Source: Wolfiporia cocos (Eukaryota; Basidiomycota; Agaricomycetes; Polyporales; Phaeolaceae). Taken from it: a stretch of DNA of 64,000 bases. Shown here one piece after another: positions 45,241-55,408 of this stretch (positions within the stretch are counted from its first letter, which is position 1; every line of letters begins with the position of its first letter). Position numbers and translations under genes: made by a program. Location of the stretch: positions 930,001 to 994,000 of the forward strand of contig JACCLO010000007.1 of assembly GCA_029448655.1 (NCBI GenBank), in the 5' to 3' direction. Under the pieces are notes generated by a model, which was given only the letters and a program-made list of their open reading frames with translations, made no database searches and was not told the DNA's origin.

Positions 45241-46782
45241 CGACTCGCCACCAACTCCCTCGCCGCGCCACGACCCCCCACAGCGACACGGGTCGCCGGG
45301 AAGGACGACCGAGAGGTACGCCGCCGAGGAGGTACTCCCCCCAACATCTGCAGATCAGACACGCCCTCGTCTGGTACAGGGCCGAGGGACCTTTTGCTGG
45401 CCGAGCCGATGGCTGGACGGCCCTCTTCGACATCGCGCAGGACCTCACCCATACCTACAGCTCGTACCAGAATATCACCGAGGACCTCGTCCGAATGGAG
45501 GGGCAGATCAGAGCACAGAGAGAGGGACTCGAGCTACTCACCGACAGACTTATCGACCGACTGGCCGCCACCACGACGGCCTGACTACGACATGCACTCA
45601 ACGACTTCGAGGATCGCGAGCATGCTACTCCCAATCGACCCGAATATGTACCACGACCCGCCCGCTTTTTCACCACCGACGAACGACGCCGAGTTGCAAG
45701 GCCGTTTGATTTTATGGAACGCGATCGAGTACTATTTCCACTGCCTACCGAGACTCAGAGAGCCCGACGAACAGGAGCTAGAGACTCGACGCCGCGTATT
45801 CCTGGTGTGGGAATGACACAGACTTGCCTCTGGGTCTACGGCCTATTGAGACGTACCAGCACCAGCTGGCTAGCACGGGGTACGGTGTCCTGACGTCGCG
45901 TACGATACTGCCAGAGACGGGACCACAGACTAGCGCGGGGATATAGGGCAGAGGTCCTCGACCGTTGGTCGGCCTAGGAAGCACGCAGAGGAGAGGTGTA
46001 GTATGAGGGACACGCCCCAACGTTACAATAACTGTTCTGAGGCTAATCCTCAGAACGCAACAGACTATATACATGATTGCCAACACTTGTGCTAAGGCCG
46101 CCCTAAAGGTGGCCCCTACGCTGAGCGCCCCGTTACCACGCTGGTAGATAAGATAGCTAAGTGTCCATGTACTAATCTATAAGTCAGGTGACCATAGGGG
46201 AAATCATGTGATAGGGAGACGTAGATACGTGAGTTCGACCCAGGCGTATGGCAATATGGAGTCACGTGGTTAAGCGTGAATTAACCGTGACAGGGAAGCA
46301 ACAGGAGACGTGAACCACCTGCACGCCTGACGAGCCCTAGGGCTACCCCAGCGCGACAGCGAAGAGCGAATAGCACGCCGCCTATTCGACGATCTCCTTC
46401 AGTGCAGAGCATTACCCACGAGGAGTTTGAGCGAGGTGCGAGGGAACACGAACGAGACACCGCCTCCCTACCCACATGGGTGGCGCGGAACCTTCATCGA
46501 GCCGCACACCATTGGAGGTATCAACACAACGAATACCTCCGTGATATCCCTTCCCTACGGGTACCAGCGAGGCCCTCACCAGAACAGCTGTGTCGACAAT
46601 GTGGTTCAGCCAACCACTGGGTCCCCAACTGCCCCGACTATATTTGCAGAACTTGTGGGCTCAATCAACCAGGTCATCGACAGAATGAATGCCGCCAACA
46701 CTTTGTATGGCGAACTCCTACGACCCCGTCCCTCAGCGGGAACGGCGACATCTACAACGAACAGGACGCCGAGGCACTCTGA
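45234..46782 (+). pseudogene. 3' zinc-knuckle ORF of Element 1 (broken)
   Basis: ATG at 45234 overlaps the pol stop (ATGTTGA) in the -1 phase. A TGA at 45582-45584 replaces the CGA seen in Element 4, and a solo LTR interrupts the frame at 45814. After it the ORF resumes to 46782 and encodes two CCHC-like knuckles, CRQCGSANHWVPNC and CRTCGLNQPGHRQNEC. The position corresponds to an env-like 3' ORF, but the product looks like a nucleic-acid-binding protein. The pol-phase frame over the same bases is also largely open. Confidence 0.72.
45814..46292 (-). mobile_element. Solo LTR with target duplication GGGAA
   Basis: A 479-bp segment, TGACACAGACTTGCC...AACCGTGACA, flanked by GGGAA at 45809-45813 and 46293-46297. 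The intact Element 4 copy lacks it, confirming the insertion. It is closely similar to the solo LTR at 23544-24027. Confidence 0.95.
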
Positions 46783-46836
46783 GGGAGGGAACTTGGAGAA
46801 TTCGTCGGGGCCGACGAATGCCTAGGGAGGGGCTGA

Positions 46837-47465
46837 TGTTACGGCTATTTCGATTTTTCGAATATCGACAGAACTCACCATAGGGCAAATACAATACAGG
46901 GACTTGTTGCGCAACCAACCCCCTGGCTACTCGTGACTCTACTGGGCGTATCCCCAGTTGTATTAGCATGTAGGGCGTGTTTCACTTTTGACAGATCCAA
47001 CTCTGTCCCCGTTTCATGTTTATCATTCGTTAGCTGACAGATGGCGTTCAACCGCTATCATCATTTCTATCTATCTTTTCAGACATATCACTACATACCT
47101 ATCAAATGTTTGGTACTATAGCGTAGATAGTAGCGGTGACATCTGGGACGAACTTGACCCCTGAAACTTAGCGTAGTATAAAAGCTCATGTACTTATTGT
47201 CGAAGCTCTTCAGCTCGACCTTGTTGTATAAACAAGAAGTCTTATACTCGTTCTCAAACATAGGAAACTACGCTCAGTATTTCTCACTCGAGCAATCGAA
47301 CGACTAAGTCCTCGAAGTGCACACTGACTTCTCGGACTTAGGACTTCACTTAGGACCCGAAGGCATCTAACGAGTATTTGCCTTGCATACGGCGACGTGC
47401 CTACGTGCAGAAGAACGATCTATATTCGCGACTCGAATATACGAACGGGTATTCGACCCGTAACA
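46837..47465 (+). repeat. 3' LTR of Element 1
   Basis: 629 bp from TGTTACGGCTATTTCG to CGACCCGTAACA, preceded by a purine-rich tract (CCTAGGGAGGGGCTGA). It has one 111-bp unit and lacks about 75 bp present in the 5' LTR (around 28923-28997). Many bases differ from the 5' LTR, mostly transitions. Confidence 0.88.
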
Positions 47466-47466
47466 C

Positions 47467-47655
47467 CGCCACTTCGTAGACTCCTTTTTCCTGTCGCTTC
47501 TCTACGGCCGACTCTCCAATAAAGAATTAGAGGAGATCGAGAGAAACGCCAACGCAATCCGTCGTTATTTAAGGAATGGGAAGGTTTTACGTGGAAGGGT
47601 CTTTTTGGCTATTAAAGGACTTGCAGCTCTAAAATATACATTTCCCCTGTTGTAA
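47467..47655 (+). pseudogene. C-terminal remnant of a pre-gag ORF
   Basis: 62 codons are open from the Element 1 LTR border to TAA at 47653-47655. The helical pattern (RLSNKELEEIERNANAIRRY) and its position before gag recall the C-terminal region of the Element 2 pre-gag protein (RITNRDWRIMKKYCKQ). The 5' part is missing. Confidence 0.5.
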
Positions 47656-47964
47656 CACATAGCACACAATCCCTATCGTCTTCATCTGCGATCATAAGAC
47701 CGATAGCAACAAAAACCAGTCCATAAGATTCATTTTTAGGAATCTCTAAATTAGACACCTGACAAGGGTCTTAACGAGTTTCTAAAAAGAAACTCCAACA
47801 TTGGATACACGACCTGACAAGGTCCCAGATGGCATCAAACACGACATTCAAAAATGGCTACTACCGAAGATACTTTCTTTTAGGTTTTCTTTAGGTCTTT
47901 TGATTTTTAGGAACCCATCGTCACAAACGATCCAGAGATAACAATCATTTCCCCTCCTTTAGAC

Positions 47965-49389
47965 ATGTCCAACAACTCCGACACGTCTTTCTCTGCGCGC
48001 ACCGAGTCTATCAACGACTCCCCGAAACTCAACATAATGCATACCATTGCATCAGTCTACGGGAACGCTCCTGACAAGGAGACGTCCGAATCCGTCCTAC
48101 CCCTGCAATACGGCACCTACCGAGCCTTACCATACGAACATCAGCTAGCCGATGATTATAAAATGCCGGCTGATGTGGGAAACCGACTCTTTGAAGGAAT
48201 CCCCGAAGAATCGTATGGAGACCTTGTAGACACAATAAATCTTATCTACAACTCGATCTCGATCAACGTTGCTAATGCTACCAACATAACGAACAAGAGT
48301 GCCCAAAACCAGAAAACCCTGCTAGACCAACGTTTCAAATCAGTTCTATCAAAAGTAGACCGCATCATCCAACACTCGCGCCTCTTAGAAGTGCGAGTAA
48401 CCGAGCTTGAAAGAAGAATGGCTGCACAGCCTAGCCCGGCGGAATACGAAACACGGATAGCCAACATATTAGCAAGGATCGAAAACCTCGAACACGTACC
48501 CCAAAATCTACCGTCTATCAACAAAGTCATTTCCAACAGCAATGTACCTCCCCCCACTTCTTTCTCAGGAAACTACCACGGCCCCTCAATCGAAAGATGG
48601 CTCCAACAATGCCGCAATCATTTCACGGCACGAGGGATTGAAAACCCCTCAGAGCAGATCACCGAGGGCATGAAGTACCTAACAGGGGTGGCATATGATT
48701 CGCAAAACATGCAAATCCTACAACAACACGAAAATGACTCAACACTGGGTACATGGGACGAACTTGCAAACGACCTGATAAGGTTGTTTGGACACAAAAC
48801 GGACACGGAGCTCGCGCGCGAGCAAATCAAACAGTACTTCGGTACTGAGGGCAGGAAGAAGGCCAACGCCGACTTCCCACGGTACGCGGAAAACTTTGGC
48901 ATCATCGCCCGAAGGGCGCAACTAGAAAATGATTGCCTACTGCACGAGATCACCTCGACCCTACCTGAACGACTTGTTCGAGCATTTAGCATGCTCCCAC
49001 GATTCGGCGAAAAGGTCCCCACTCAGTGGGAAGAATATCTCCAACTCGCAGTCAAAATCCATGAGGAACTTCCTCCCACGCGACAATCTCCATCAGACAA
49101 TGAAGAACAGGATCACGACTCTGAGACGAGTCCTTCAGGCATGCCGCCTGTCCTTGACCTGACAAGGTTGCAAAAGGAAAAAGGCAAGGGCAAGAACAAC
49201 ATGATCCCAGAAGGATCTGTCCCTGGAACGGTCTGGAAAGTCAACCAGAAGACAAAATCACGATATCTTTGGGCGCCCGCACACCATTGTAACATTTGCG
49301 GGCGAGACGACTGCCAGTCCGGCGGGACCAAATGTAACTGGAAACCTAAAGTTACTTCTACCAATGCCCCTACCCTGACCGAAGCATAA
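47965..49389 (+). CDS. Gag of Element 5
   Basis: 474 intact codons from ATG 47965. There is a coiled-coil region at about 105-175 and a capsid region from about 195 (PTSFSGNYHGPSIERWLQQ), similar to Elements 2 and 3. The C-terminal Cys/His cluster CNICGRDDCQSGGTKC differs from a normal CCHC knuckle. No polymerase follows, so its particle would need another element's enzymes. Confidence 0.82.
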   Translation: MSNNSDTSFSARTESINDSPKLNIMHTIASVYGNAPDKETSESVLPLQYGTYRALPYEHQLADDYKMPADVGNRLFEGIPEESYGDLVDTINLIYNSISINVANATNITNKSAQNQKTLLDQRFKSVLSKVDRIIQHSRLLEVRVTELERRMAAQPSPAEYETRIANILARIENLEHVPQNLPSINKVISNSNVPPPTSFSGNYHGPSIERWLQQCRNHFTARGIENPSEQITEGMKYLTGVAYDSQNMQILQQHENDSTLGTWDELANDLIRLFGHKTDTELAREQIKQYFGTEGRKKANADFPRYAENFGIIARRAQLENDCLLHEITSTLPERLVRAFSMLPRFGEKVPTQWEEYLQLAVKIHEELPPTRQSPSDNEEQDHDSETSPSGMPPVLDLTRLQKEKGKGKNNMIPEGSVPGTVWKVNQKTKSRYLWAPAHHCNICGRDDCQSGGTKCNWKPKVTSTNAPTLTEA

Positions 49390-51160
49390 TACATAAACCA
49401 CAAAAATACATACTTTTACATAGCACCTACCTCCTGTAAGTCTGAGCAGAGTACGGCCTCTCCAGATTCAATAAAAAAGAGCGAACCTTGGATACTATCC
49501 AACGACCCCGAGAATCAGAACCTAAGCCACTACTGGAACTATTCTCCCGTGCACAACAACACGAGCTCACGGATAAAAGGGATATGGAATACCGAATCAG
49601 TCTAGAATGATTCACCTTTACAAATCGACGCTCCCTTTCCATTCATATCCAACAAGTCGACTAAGTACCCGAACTTAGTATTTGCCAGTACAGGTTCGCC
49701 ACGTAACATCCTCCACGCAAACAAAGGTGTATTCTCACGTGAGAATGTGCACACATTACCTGTCATTACGACCAATACCTTTAAGGAAACAACAGGCAAC
49801 CCAAGCATAACTGTATCAAAAAACGCTGCCAACAAACGATCCATTCACCTACATAACCATAACCAAGGGTATCAATGAACGAACGTTCATTGCCATTACT
49901 ACCCATGTGAAAGGACTAAGCAGTGGGACTATGACCAACAAAAAATAAAAAAGTCATAGGCCCTATACACAACACATCCATGCAAGGGATCACCGAAGCC
50001 GACAAGCTTCTGACCACGGAGCGTGCGACTCCAAAGTCACATCAAAGGAACTTCCTGGACAACGGAAGTAGGAAGTTCCCAACACACACACACCCCTCGA
50101 AGCCTAAAAAACTTCGACGACACCGACAGACTTGTTAATATGACACAATACCATCATACACTGTATTGATGTCTTAAAACAACGATGCAACACAGCCAAG
50201 TTACCAACTCTCAGTCCAGGAGGACTAAATCTTGAAGAGGGGGTGGACCTAGTCAAAATTAGCCCAAATTCATTGCTAAACCCTTTACTTTTGCCGAATA
50301 AAAGTAAAATTAGGCCCCTCTGCGTCCCTTCATCCCGACCAAGATCCTTCTTTCCATGAGACTACAACAAAACTAGGCATATCTACCAAAACAACTACGA
50401 CTACACAACAAAACAAGTACAACAGACCTCTCTCACCCCTTACTTGCAACACACACTATAAGACATTCCATTACCGGAACCACGGACACATAACAACGAT
50501 ACAGATCATCACTGCCACATCACAACTGGTCAACAACAACGTCATGGGAAAAGCTGACAGGCAACTCCCCAACAGCAAATCTCATCCCAATCACGGGACC
50601 ACAAAAATGCTCTACACGACAGGCACCATTATGACTTCATAAGTCCAACAGCCCTTGTAAAAACAGTCGCGTACAAAGAGCATAAGAGAGATCAATATGA
50701 CACAATACCAGTCACGTGATCATCTACAGGTAGTCAGCACACGTGCACAATAAGTCCAAAACCAGAGACCTGGAAAAATAGACATCCCAAGGGAACACTA
50801 CTACTCAGATTCACCTCCAAAAAGAGACTCCGTTGCATAGGCAACCAACATAAGCGAACAAAGAATGCCCACCAAGCCCAAAAACTCACAACAATGTCCA
50901 ACAATTTACCCACCCTATCAACCCCTCACCTATAAAGTCCAACGATTCCTGACAAGGAATTTAGTCTCTAAACAAGACTAGGACCTATGGTAGAAACGAC
51001 GAAAGGGAAAAGTAACAACATATCGACAAACCAATTGAGACAAACGGCACCAAATGTACCATCACGGTACTAATGGCATTTCCAAGTTCATATCATGCTT
51101 CAAATAAGGAGTACAATCAATACGAGGAGTTCATTCTCTTCGTCGAGGTCGACGAAATCT
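49390..51160 (+). other. Gag-to-LTR interior of Element 5 without pol
   Basis: About 1.8 kb rich in A and C on the plus strand. A short frame resembling Element ORF material runs from about 49440 to 49880, but has stops and no polymerase motif. A second purine tract (GAAGAGGGGGTGG, near 50233) may be an internal priming site or the trace of an older end. Otherwise nothing is recognised. Confidence 0.45.
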
Positions 51161-51173
51161 GAAAAGGGGGTAA

Positions 51174-51713
51174 TGTCACAAAATCTCCCTATTTCCCTCT
51201 ATTTTTCCCAATTTATTACAAGTCTCTGCGACACTTCTACAACGACTTATACGTTAAGCGCCCACACGTGCTCTCCATCTTATCTGTTATCACTATCGTC
51301 CACCTTATCTCATCTACACCTTATCTTATCCCGTAGCCACAAATACCAAGTAGATACAAACATCATCGCTTCCTGCCGGAACTCACATGACACATAGGGT
51401 TAGCACCCTTGGATGACGGCGCTTCCCCTAGTCACAACACCTCGGGCACGATTACTCATGCCCCGACGAACTAGTATCACATGCTTACGACGTCTCCCTG
51501 CCTACGCACAGACCATGACACTTCAGGGCAGCCACATTAGCATTGCTGCCTCTCATGTATATAAGCCTTACTCTGAGTCGCTTAGGACTCAGACTAGTTC
51601 ATCTATCGACCACTGCTATAAGCCCTTAAAGCTCTTAGCACTTTAACCTCTGCTTCTACTGTCATAAACCTCGCTCCAACACACCGACAAGTCTTCAAAG
51701 TAAGTCCGTGTCA
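51174..51713 (+). repeat. 3' LTR of Element 5
   Basis: 540 bp, TGTCACAAAATCTCCC to AAGTAAGTCCGTGTCA, preceded by GAAAAGGGGGTAA. It carries a CATGTATATAAG promoter motif near 51552. The right flank GATAA begins a fragment of another LTR family, showing what Element 5 inserted into. Confidence 0.85.
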
Positions 51714-52029
51714 GATAAGCTTCGCCCATTGGCAAAGCCACATAACCCGGAAAGGTAGTACTAGCTAGTAGCATGTGACCTCTCCGCATACATGTATTTA
51801 AGTAGGAGCCAAGTGCTCCATACTTCAGTTCTATTCTATCGTCTAACCTTGTACTGCCATGTGGAGTACCATTGGTACTCCCAGTGGACTACTATCAGTA
51901 GTCCCAACAGTCTCAGCTACGCCGCTCTAGCTACTTCCAATAGCACTGCTGCACTGGGTTTCCTTCCTCTCCTAGTCGCCTATTACCCAAGGATACCGAC
52001 TGGGTGAGTCCCACAGGAGATCTGTGTCA
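51714..52029 (+). repeat. 3' part of a family-F LTR
   Basis: It begins GATAAGCTTCGCCC and ends GGAGATCTGTGTCA. It aligns with the second part of the LTRs at 55580-56649 and 56761-58262. The first part was lost together with the 5' end of Element 5. Confidence 0.8.
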
Positions 52030-52139
52030 TAACGTAGGGGCATTAGCGCCATCACCGGTCACAGTAGTTACATGCAGCATCACCTTAGTTGCAGTAGTTA
52101 CAGGTGCACTGACCTCTTGAGGGCAGGCACCTAGCTAGT
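52030..52139. other. Short spacer between LTRs
   Basis: 110 bp with repeated GTAGTTACA motifs; probably another LTR fragment. Confidence 0.3.
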
Positions 52140-53210
52140 TGACACAGACTTGCTGTGGGACTCACCACCTATGTGTTGAGGGACTAGGCGATAGAGTAGC
52201 AGTCTAGCGCAGCAGGATATGAGAGGTTATTCTACGGCGCAAGCCGAGAATAATAGAACTAAAGTTATAGGCCGTCAAGCCCCTACTTATATACATGTGT
52301 ATTGGGAGGGCACGTGCTACTAGCTAGTACTGCCTTACCGGGTTATGTGGCTTTGCCAAGTGGCGAAGCTTATCTTATATGGACTCTACATAGAATGGCC
52401 GTGGCAAGGCCCTAATGGCCGAACCAATCGTATGAGAGGGATTATGTCTTATCTTTGTGATAACGCGGGCGCAGCCCGGGTATAGAGGAAGCCGGTTGCC
52501 GGATACCGTGAGGTATAATGGCGATTGGCCGGTCTTCGTGTGATGACCAAGGCGAGACGCCGAGGTCGTTATGCCATTGGATGGGAAGTACCGTGACATG
52601 TGTTACAGCCCGGTCCGGATGGTTACCGGGGCATGTGTTGGACTTAGCCGTGAGGCGAGGTCCGGTGTTTGGGCAACGCCGTGATGGCAGAAGCCCGGGA
52701 CTTGGAGAACGCCGAGTCCGTGGGAGGCCGAGAAGGCCGTGACCTATAGCGGTATTGCCTTGTTGCTAATATTAGTGCTGTATGGTCGTGTTGCCATTAT
52801 TATGCGAAGGCGTGGCGCGCCTGAGGTGTCATTGTGATCAAGGATCTTATGACGTGTGGGAAGCCGGGAAGGCCAACTCAATAGTACAATGCCTTGCGGT
52901 GATGTTTGTACTTGTGGACATTATTATGCGAGCGTGCCGCGCTCGGCCTATCATTATGATCTAAGATCTTATGACGTGGCTGGCCTAACTCGTAAGGACG
53001 AGACCTATGACATAGCTGTAGTGTTGCTATTGGACGTGGTTGTACCGTAGCGTTATGTAAGCTAGTCATGTGGTTGATAAGCCCAGTTAAGAGCTTGTCG
53101 TATGGCAATGGGAGTTAACCCGTAGATAACTTGTAGTTAGACGTATAAATCCCGGATAAATTGCTATAATCATAGGAAAAATGCTGTAAGTCCCAGATAA
53201 ATCTGTGACA
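52140..53210 (-). mobile_element. Full-length family-F LTR without target duplication
   Basis: 1,071 bp. On the minus strand it starts TGTCACAGATTTATCTGGG and ends GCAAGTCTGTGTCA. The flanks are CTAGT and ACAAG, so there is no 5-bp duplication; it may be one end of a deleted element or a recombinant. It contains CATGTATATAAG and a TTCTATTATTCTCGGC start region. Confidence 0.8.
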
Positions 53211-53326
53211 ACAAGTTTGTGTCACTGTGTTAACGTTTGTTAGCAGCCCACCTTCCTTCCCGGGCATGTACTGTATAGTACCACATGACCCGCCCACATG
53301 TGGTATTTAGCCACAAGGCTAGACGC

Positions 53327-54456
53327 TGACACAGAATCACTCGTCTGTGCGACCCTGTCTACAGGGGAATCCTACGGTGTGCGCACAGGTCCTCAAATCG
53401 ACGTGACAGCGGTGAGTGCAGAGGCCAGACAGGGGATGGCCCTCGTGACCATACCCTTAGCATGCACTGACATAACGTCGCCAGCCCTCAGACAAGGCAG
53501 ACAGAGCAGGGCCCCGGGTGTCACAGTTCTACGCTGTGGCATGCCCTGCTTACTTTTGCAGGTTTTCTGGTCTTTACGCGGGCCCGGGATCCCTCGTAAG
53601 CACCTCCCCGTCTCCCTCTTACGTTAGACACCAGACCTAGTAGATTAGATAAGATATGTACATGTGCGCTCATGGGTGCGCGTGCCTCTTACCTACATCA
53701 TGGTTACTATAGTTACATGTAGTCACATGTTACAGCACAGCCTTAGCTAACTACGACGCACGGACCCATTAGTTTAGGGCGGCCATTACTGGCTCACTAC
53801 ACGCACATGTATATAAGACGTAGGAAGTTGGGGCTTACTCCCCAACTTTTGGATTCTAGGCAACTGGGCACAAGGCCCCTTTCCTCTGGACTCCCTGTGT
53901 GCCGCCTCGCTCGTCGACCTCGACCCTCTCGTCTCACCTTATGCTTGCTAGTCTGGTAGCGATACGATACAGCCTTGTTCGCCACCCCACGTCCACTCAC
54001 CTCTTGGGATAAGGAGTTAGGGAGATAGAGGTTCCCTGCTAGCACGGTCCCACAGTCCGGTGAGACTGTGTCACTGGGCCAGCAGTCACACAGGGAAGTA
54101 GCAAGTAAGGGGACTAGCCCATTGTCGAGAATCTTAGAGATGGGGAATAAGCCCCATCTCGTCATAGGTTATATACATGCATGTATCTACTACCGGTTGT
54201 CCCCTAAAGTATTGGCCTGTGCATCATGTAACTAAGGGGTCAGGTGACAGGTAACGTGCAAAGTAAGTAATGTGACCATGATGTGAGCACCTGATACATG
54301 TGCTACCCTACAGCGCCAATCTACTGGTCAGATGACCTGACGGAGTCTGGGAGTGATGTGGAGGTAACTAGGGTGTAGAGGGGCGCACACGCATACAGCG
54401 GTGCTCATAATACCATAGTGAGGGATGTCTAAACTCAACGTATGAAAGTTTGTGAC
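53327..54456 (-). mobile_element. Solo LTR with target duplication GACGC, itself containing another LTR
   Basis: It starts TGACACAGAATCACTCG and ends AAGTTTGTGACA, flanked by GACGC at 53322-53326 and 54457-54461. Without the nested LTR it is about 570 bp, the size of related copies. Its host is a family-F LTR fragment. Confidence 0.88.
53519..54073 (+). mobile_element. Nested solo LTR with target duplication CCGGG/CTGGG
   Basis: 555 bp, TGTCACAGTTCTACGC to GGTGAGACTGTGTCA, with CCGGG before (53514-53518) and CTGGG after (54074-54078). The opposite orientation explains why plus-type and minus-type promoter motifs lie side by side inside the outer LTR. Confidence 0.8.
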
Positions 54457-54631
54457 AGACGCCTTAATCTTTAGTTCTATTCTTCTCAGCTTGCGCCGTA
54501 GAAGCACCTCTCGTCCTGCTGTGCTAGACTGCTCCCCTCATCACCTATTCCCCTCAACACATAGGTGGTGAGTCCCACAGCAAGTCTGTGTCAGATTGGA
54601 GAGTCTGAGGTATAAGCCTCAGACGTCATAG

Positions 54632-55031
54632 TGTCATGGTGCTACTTACCGTGGCCCCCTATCCAAGTGCATGCACGTATAATGACAACATGTTGAGTGC
54701 CGTGCAGAGGCAGCCCTTGGGTCCTAGGTTGACGAGGCAGGCAGGTGCGCACACAGAGAGTAGCAGAGGGGTGTAAGCCCAATGACTAGAATCTAGAGGA
54801 TGAGGTGCTAACCTCAATCCTCACTGAACTAAGTACATGACACAACACTGGTAGTATACCTGCCCTAAAGGGGGCCCATGCGCTGTAAGGTGCAGGGCGT
54901 TACTATGTAACTACCATAACGCATCATGTGCTACTAGTGACCATGTGAGCTAGTGACTACCCTATCTAATCTAACGATCATATCTACAAGGTCACCTGAC
55001 GCCACAAGGCAGCGTGTCACACTCTGTGACA
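54632..55031 (-). mobile_element. Solo LTR with target duplication CATAG
   Basis: 400 bp, TGTCATGGTGCTAC to ACACTCTGTGACA, flanked by CATAG at 54627-54631 and 55032-55036. It interrupts another LTR just upstream of its TATATATACATG promoter motif. Confidence 0.8.
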
Positions 55032-55036
55032 CATAG

Positions 55037-55408
55037 TATATATACATGTACACTAGCAACGGAGTAAGTACTGCCCTAAACAGGGCCCGTGCATAGGTAG
55101 ATTGCATCATATGTACTGCTCACATAATACTACAACAAATAGACCTGTTAAACATGTAAGTACAACAAGATATCCCTTATCTACAGATAACATAACTACA
55201 CTACCAGGCACATGTTGCAGACAGATATCACGGTACCTTCCTACTGGAATACCAGGCCTTGCTGTAGGCCCCAAGTCCACGCGCAGGCCCTAGCACCAGT
55301 TCAGAGGACTAAGAGGTGGGCACAGCCCAGCACGCAGTAGGGGAGATACCAGGGGTTGACCCTGAAGATGAGATTACTAAGACTGAGGTGTAACCCTCAG
55401 TCGCTACT
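55037..55408 (-). repeat. LTR-derived DNA
   Basis: It contains TATATATACATG and a CCCTAAACAGGGCCCGTGCA block found in the minus-oriented LTRs around it, then a GAGGTGTAACCCTCAG block from a second copy. Boundaries are unclear. Confidence 0.5.

Larger units (their letters stand above)
28409..47465 (+). mobile_element. Element 1: Ty3/Gypsy chromovirus with internal dUTPase, nested and decayed
   Basis: Order: 5' LTR, gag, protease-dUTPase, [Element 2 insertion], RT-RNase H-integrase-chromodomain, 3' ORF with zinc knuckles [solo LTR insertion], 3' LTR. Termini are TGTTACGG...CCGTAACA. The flanks do not match (GACAT left, CCGCC right), and the two LTRs differ in length and at many bases, so the present copy is probably a recombinant of two insertions. 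Internal stops and a 1-nt frame slip show it is inactive. Confidence 0.88.
47466..51713 (+). mobile_element. Element 5: gag-only Gypsy remnant with 3' LTR
   Basis: The 5' LTR and most of the pre-gag ORF were lost where Element 1 abuts. What remains is the end of the pre-gag ORF, a full gag, about 1.8 kb without pol, a polypurine tract and a 3' LTR ending GTCCGTGTCA. It resembles non-autonomous elements that keep gag but rely on another element for polymerase. Confidence 0.75.
53211..54593 (+). repeat. Family-F LTR fragment carrying a nested LTR
   Basis: About 53211-53326 and 54462-54593 together correspond to the 3' third of a family-F LTR, ending GCAAGTCTGTGTCA. They are separated by the solo LTR at 53327-54456. 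Confidence 0.65.

Noticed and set aside
52140..53210. Solo LTR with target duplication
   Set aside because: The termini are clear but the flanks (CTAGT and ACAAG) do not match, so it is listed only as a full-length LTR.
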